A stretch of 6,007 nt of DNA from Fimbriimonadaceae bacterium (GTDB taxonomy: Bacteria > Armatimonadota > Fimbriimonadia > Fimbriimonadales > Fimbriimonadaceae), in NCBI GenBank assembly GCA_022842565.1, contig JALHPH010000111.1:1-6007 (forward strand), given 5' to 3'. Below are positions 4,730 to 6,007 of the stretch, one piece after another. The notes below the pieces were generated by a model. It searched no databases, was not told where the DNA came from, and saw nothing but the letters and a program-made list of their open reading frames with translations. Numbering within the stretch: position 1 is the first letter of the stretch; the number at the start of each line of letters is the position of its first letter. The position numbers and the translations under genes were made by a program.

Positions 4730-6007
4730 TTGGCCCTGAATTTGGAAGATATCACGCAGGAATTAGAGTCGCTGAAGCAACAGCTGGCAGAGGCGCAAGC
4801 GCGCGTCGCGGACCTCGAGGGGCGAGGCTCGTCCAGCAGCGAGGGCGATGATGGCATCAAAGTCGTCAAGACCAACCTGAGCGAGACGCCGGTCGAAGTC
4901 GCGCCGCTTCACGAAGCCGACGCAACCCTTCGCCGCTCGGTACAGCGCATCGCCATGATCCTGCAAGCCGAGAAGATCGCCATCATGTTCTATGACCGCG
5001 AGAGCGGAGAGCTGCGCGGTATTCCTCCAAGCATCGGCATCGACGCAGAAAAATTAGCCCACTTCCGCGTCCGCGCAACCCAGGGTATCAGCGGCCAGGT
5101 CTTCCGCGACGGCGAGCCGGTGCTGTTCCACGATGCCATCGGCGATAACCGCACTATGCAAGACCACGTGACGCTGCTAGGGGTCAAGAACGGCATTACC
5201 GTGCCACTGATCATCGAAAAGCGAGACGAAGAGCACCGCGTCATTGAGCGCAACACCATCGGCGTGGTTCACGCTTTCAATAAGCGCCACGGAGAGGATT
5301 TTAACGACGAGGACGTTCGGCTGTTCGAGCGCATGGCGCGCAACGTGGCCTCAATTATCGCCAACCTTCAGCTCTACCGCGAGGTGGTAGAAGAGCGCGA
5401 GGAACTCCTGCAAACCCTCGAATCGCTGAGCGCCGGCCTCATGCTGGTGAGCGCTGAGGATAAGGTTAGCCAAATGAACTCGTCAGCTCGCGCCATTTTC
5501 GGCGTCGAGACCAGCCCGCTCGGCAAGCCGGTCGACGTAGTCACCCGCGTCCCGGGCGTCACTGACCTGCTGACCAAAGCCCGCGCCGCCGGCGAAGGAG
5601 CCCAGGCCGATATTGTCGTCGAGATTGGCAACAAGGAGCGCATTTACCAAGCCAACGCCGCGACCGTGCGCTATGAAGATGGCCGCGACCTAGGCGTCGT
5701 CATTATTCTCAGCGACGTCACCGAGCTCAAAAACATCGAAAAGATGAAGTCGAGCTTTGTGGCGATGGCCTCGCACGAGCTGCGGACGCCGCTCACCGCC
5801 ATCAAGGGCTTTAGCAGCACTTTGCTCGACGGCGTGGACGACGACATCTTTACCAAGGACGACCAAAAAGAATTCCTGGGCATCGTGGTCAACGAGTGCG
5901 ACCGTCTGCGCCGCCTCATCGACGACTTGCTGAACACCAGCCGAATCGAAGCGGGTGAGAGCCTCAAGCCGGATTACTCAACCTTCGATCTTCGCGAACT
6001 GCTCATC
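4730..6007 (+). CDS. Soluble GAF-PAS sensor histidine kinase (cut by right edge before the ATPase domain)
   Basis: First 426 codons of a two-component sensor kinase; no stop before the window ends. Order of parts: a coiled coil at about 5-31 (LEDITQELESLKQQLAEAQA-like heptads), a Ser/Gly/Asp linker (32-42), a GAF domain at about 60-215 (including FRVRATQGISGQVF, a second GITVPL strand near 155-160 and NTIGVVHAFNK), a linking helix (about 214-232) running into a PAS domain (about 232-333, opening SLSAGLMLV and closing VVIILSDVTEL), then HisKA with the phosphoacceptor H349 in SHELRTPLTAIKGF and the dimer helix ending LLNTSRIEAGE. The HATPase domain would follow outside. No membrane segment or signal peptide is present, so it senses a cytoplasmic signal or works through the GAF/PAS ligand. 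Start is TTG with GGAGG. The signal and partner response regulator are not identifiable here. Divergent from the PEP-CTERM gene. Confidence 0.92.
   Translation, partial: MALNLEDITQELESLKQQLAEAQARVADLEGRGSSSSEGDDGIKVVKTNLSETPVEVAPLHEADATLRRSVQRIAMILQAEKIAIMFYDRESGELRGIPPSIGIDAEKLAHFRVRATQGISGQVFRDGEPVLFHDAIGDNRTMQDHVTLLGVKNGITVPLIIEKRDEEHRVIERNTIGVVHAFNKRHGEDFNDEDVRLFERMARNVASIIANLQLYREVVEEREELLQTLESLSAGLMLVSAEDKVSQMNSSARAIFGVETSPLGKPVDVVTRVPGVTDLLTKARAAGEGAQADIVVEIGNKERIYQANAATVRYEDGRDLGVVIILSDVTELKNIEKMKSSFVAMASHELRTPLTAIKGFSSTLLDGVDDDIFTKDDQKEFLGIVVNECDRLRRLIDDLLNTSRIEAGESLKPDYSTFDLRELLI

Noticed and set aside
4552..5967. Series of minus-strand open frames opposite the histidine kinase
   Set aside because: All are antisense shadows of a kinase frame with GAF, PAS and HisKA motifs that stays open from 4730 to the window end.
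1..6007. Search by eye for CRISPR arrays, tRNA genes, insertion sequences and long direct repeats
   Set aside because: No regularly spaced repeats, cloverleaf-like sequences, transposase motifs or terminal inverted repeats were seen.

Overview
The window reads as a chromosomal piece of a Gram-negative-type bacterium. It has moderately high GC, TTG start codons, a Lol-type lipoprotein signal and a PEP-CTERM sorted exoprotein. The mix of PEP-CTERM protein, small conserved protein of unknown function and soluble GAF-PAS histidine kinase fits an Armatimonadota (Fimbriimonadia-like) organism. That assignment is an inference from gene style; no rRNA or other marker gene is present to test it.

Left part (1-2602, minus strand): a compact phosphonate operon, transcribed right to left. 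It starts with a PhnX-like HAD hydrolase of the phosphonatase group, followed by phnD (binding lipoprotein), phnC (ATPase) and phnE (permease, running off the left edge). All three junctions overlap by exactly 4 nt (TTGA, ATGA, ATGA), so translation is probably coupled. Together the genes would import a phosphonate or a related reduced-P compound and cleave the C-P bond of a phosphonoaldehyde. No transaminase or oxidase that would make the aldehyde lies in the window.

Middle (2603-3717): a perfect 12-bp hairpin lies upstream of the operon. Next to it is the C-terminal part of a peroxiredoxin/redoxin-like gene (+ strand) that has lost its cysteine-bearing N-terminal half. Then comes a small, well-formed gene of unknown function (+, 135 aa) and a terminator shared with the convergent gene to its right.

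Right part (3718-6007): a PEP-CTERM exported protein (minus strand) with a good promoter and ribosome binding site. Divergent from it is a cytoplasmic sensor histidine kinase (+, TTG start after GGAGG) with coiled coil, GAF, PAS and HisKA regions. It is cut by the right edge before its ATPase domain.

No tRNA, rRNA, CRISPR array, transposase or insertion sequence was seen. The points most worth checking are the PhnX-like enzyme at the head of a phnDCE operon, the decapitated redoxin gene beside it, and the small conserved gene of unknown function.
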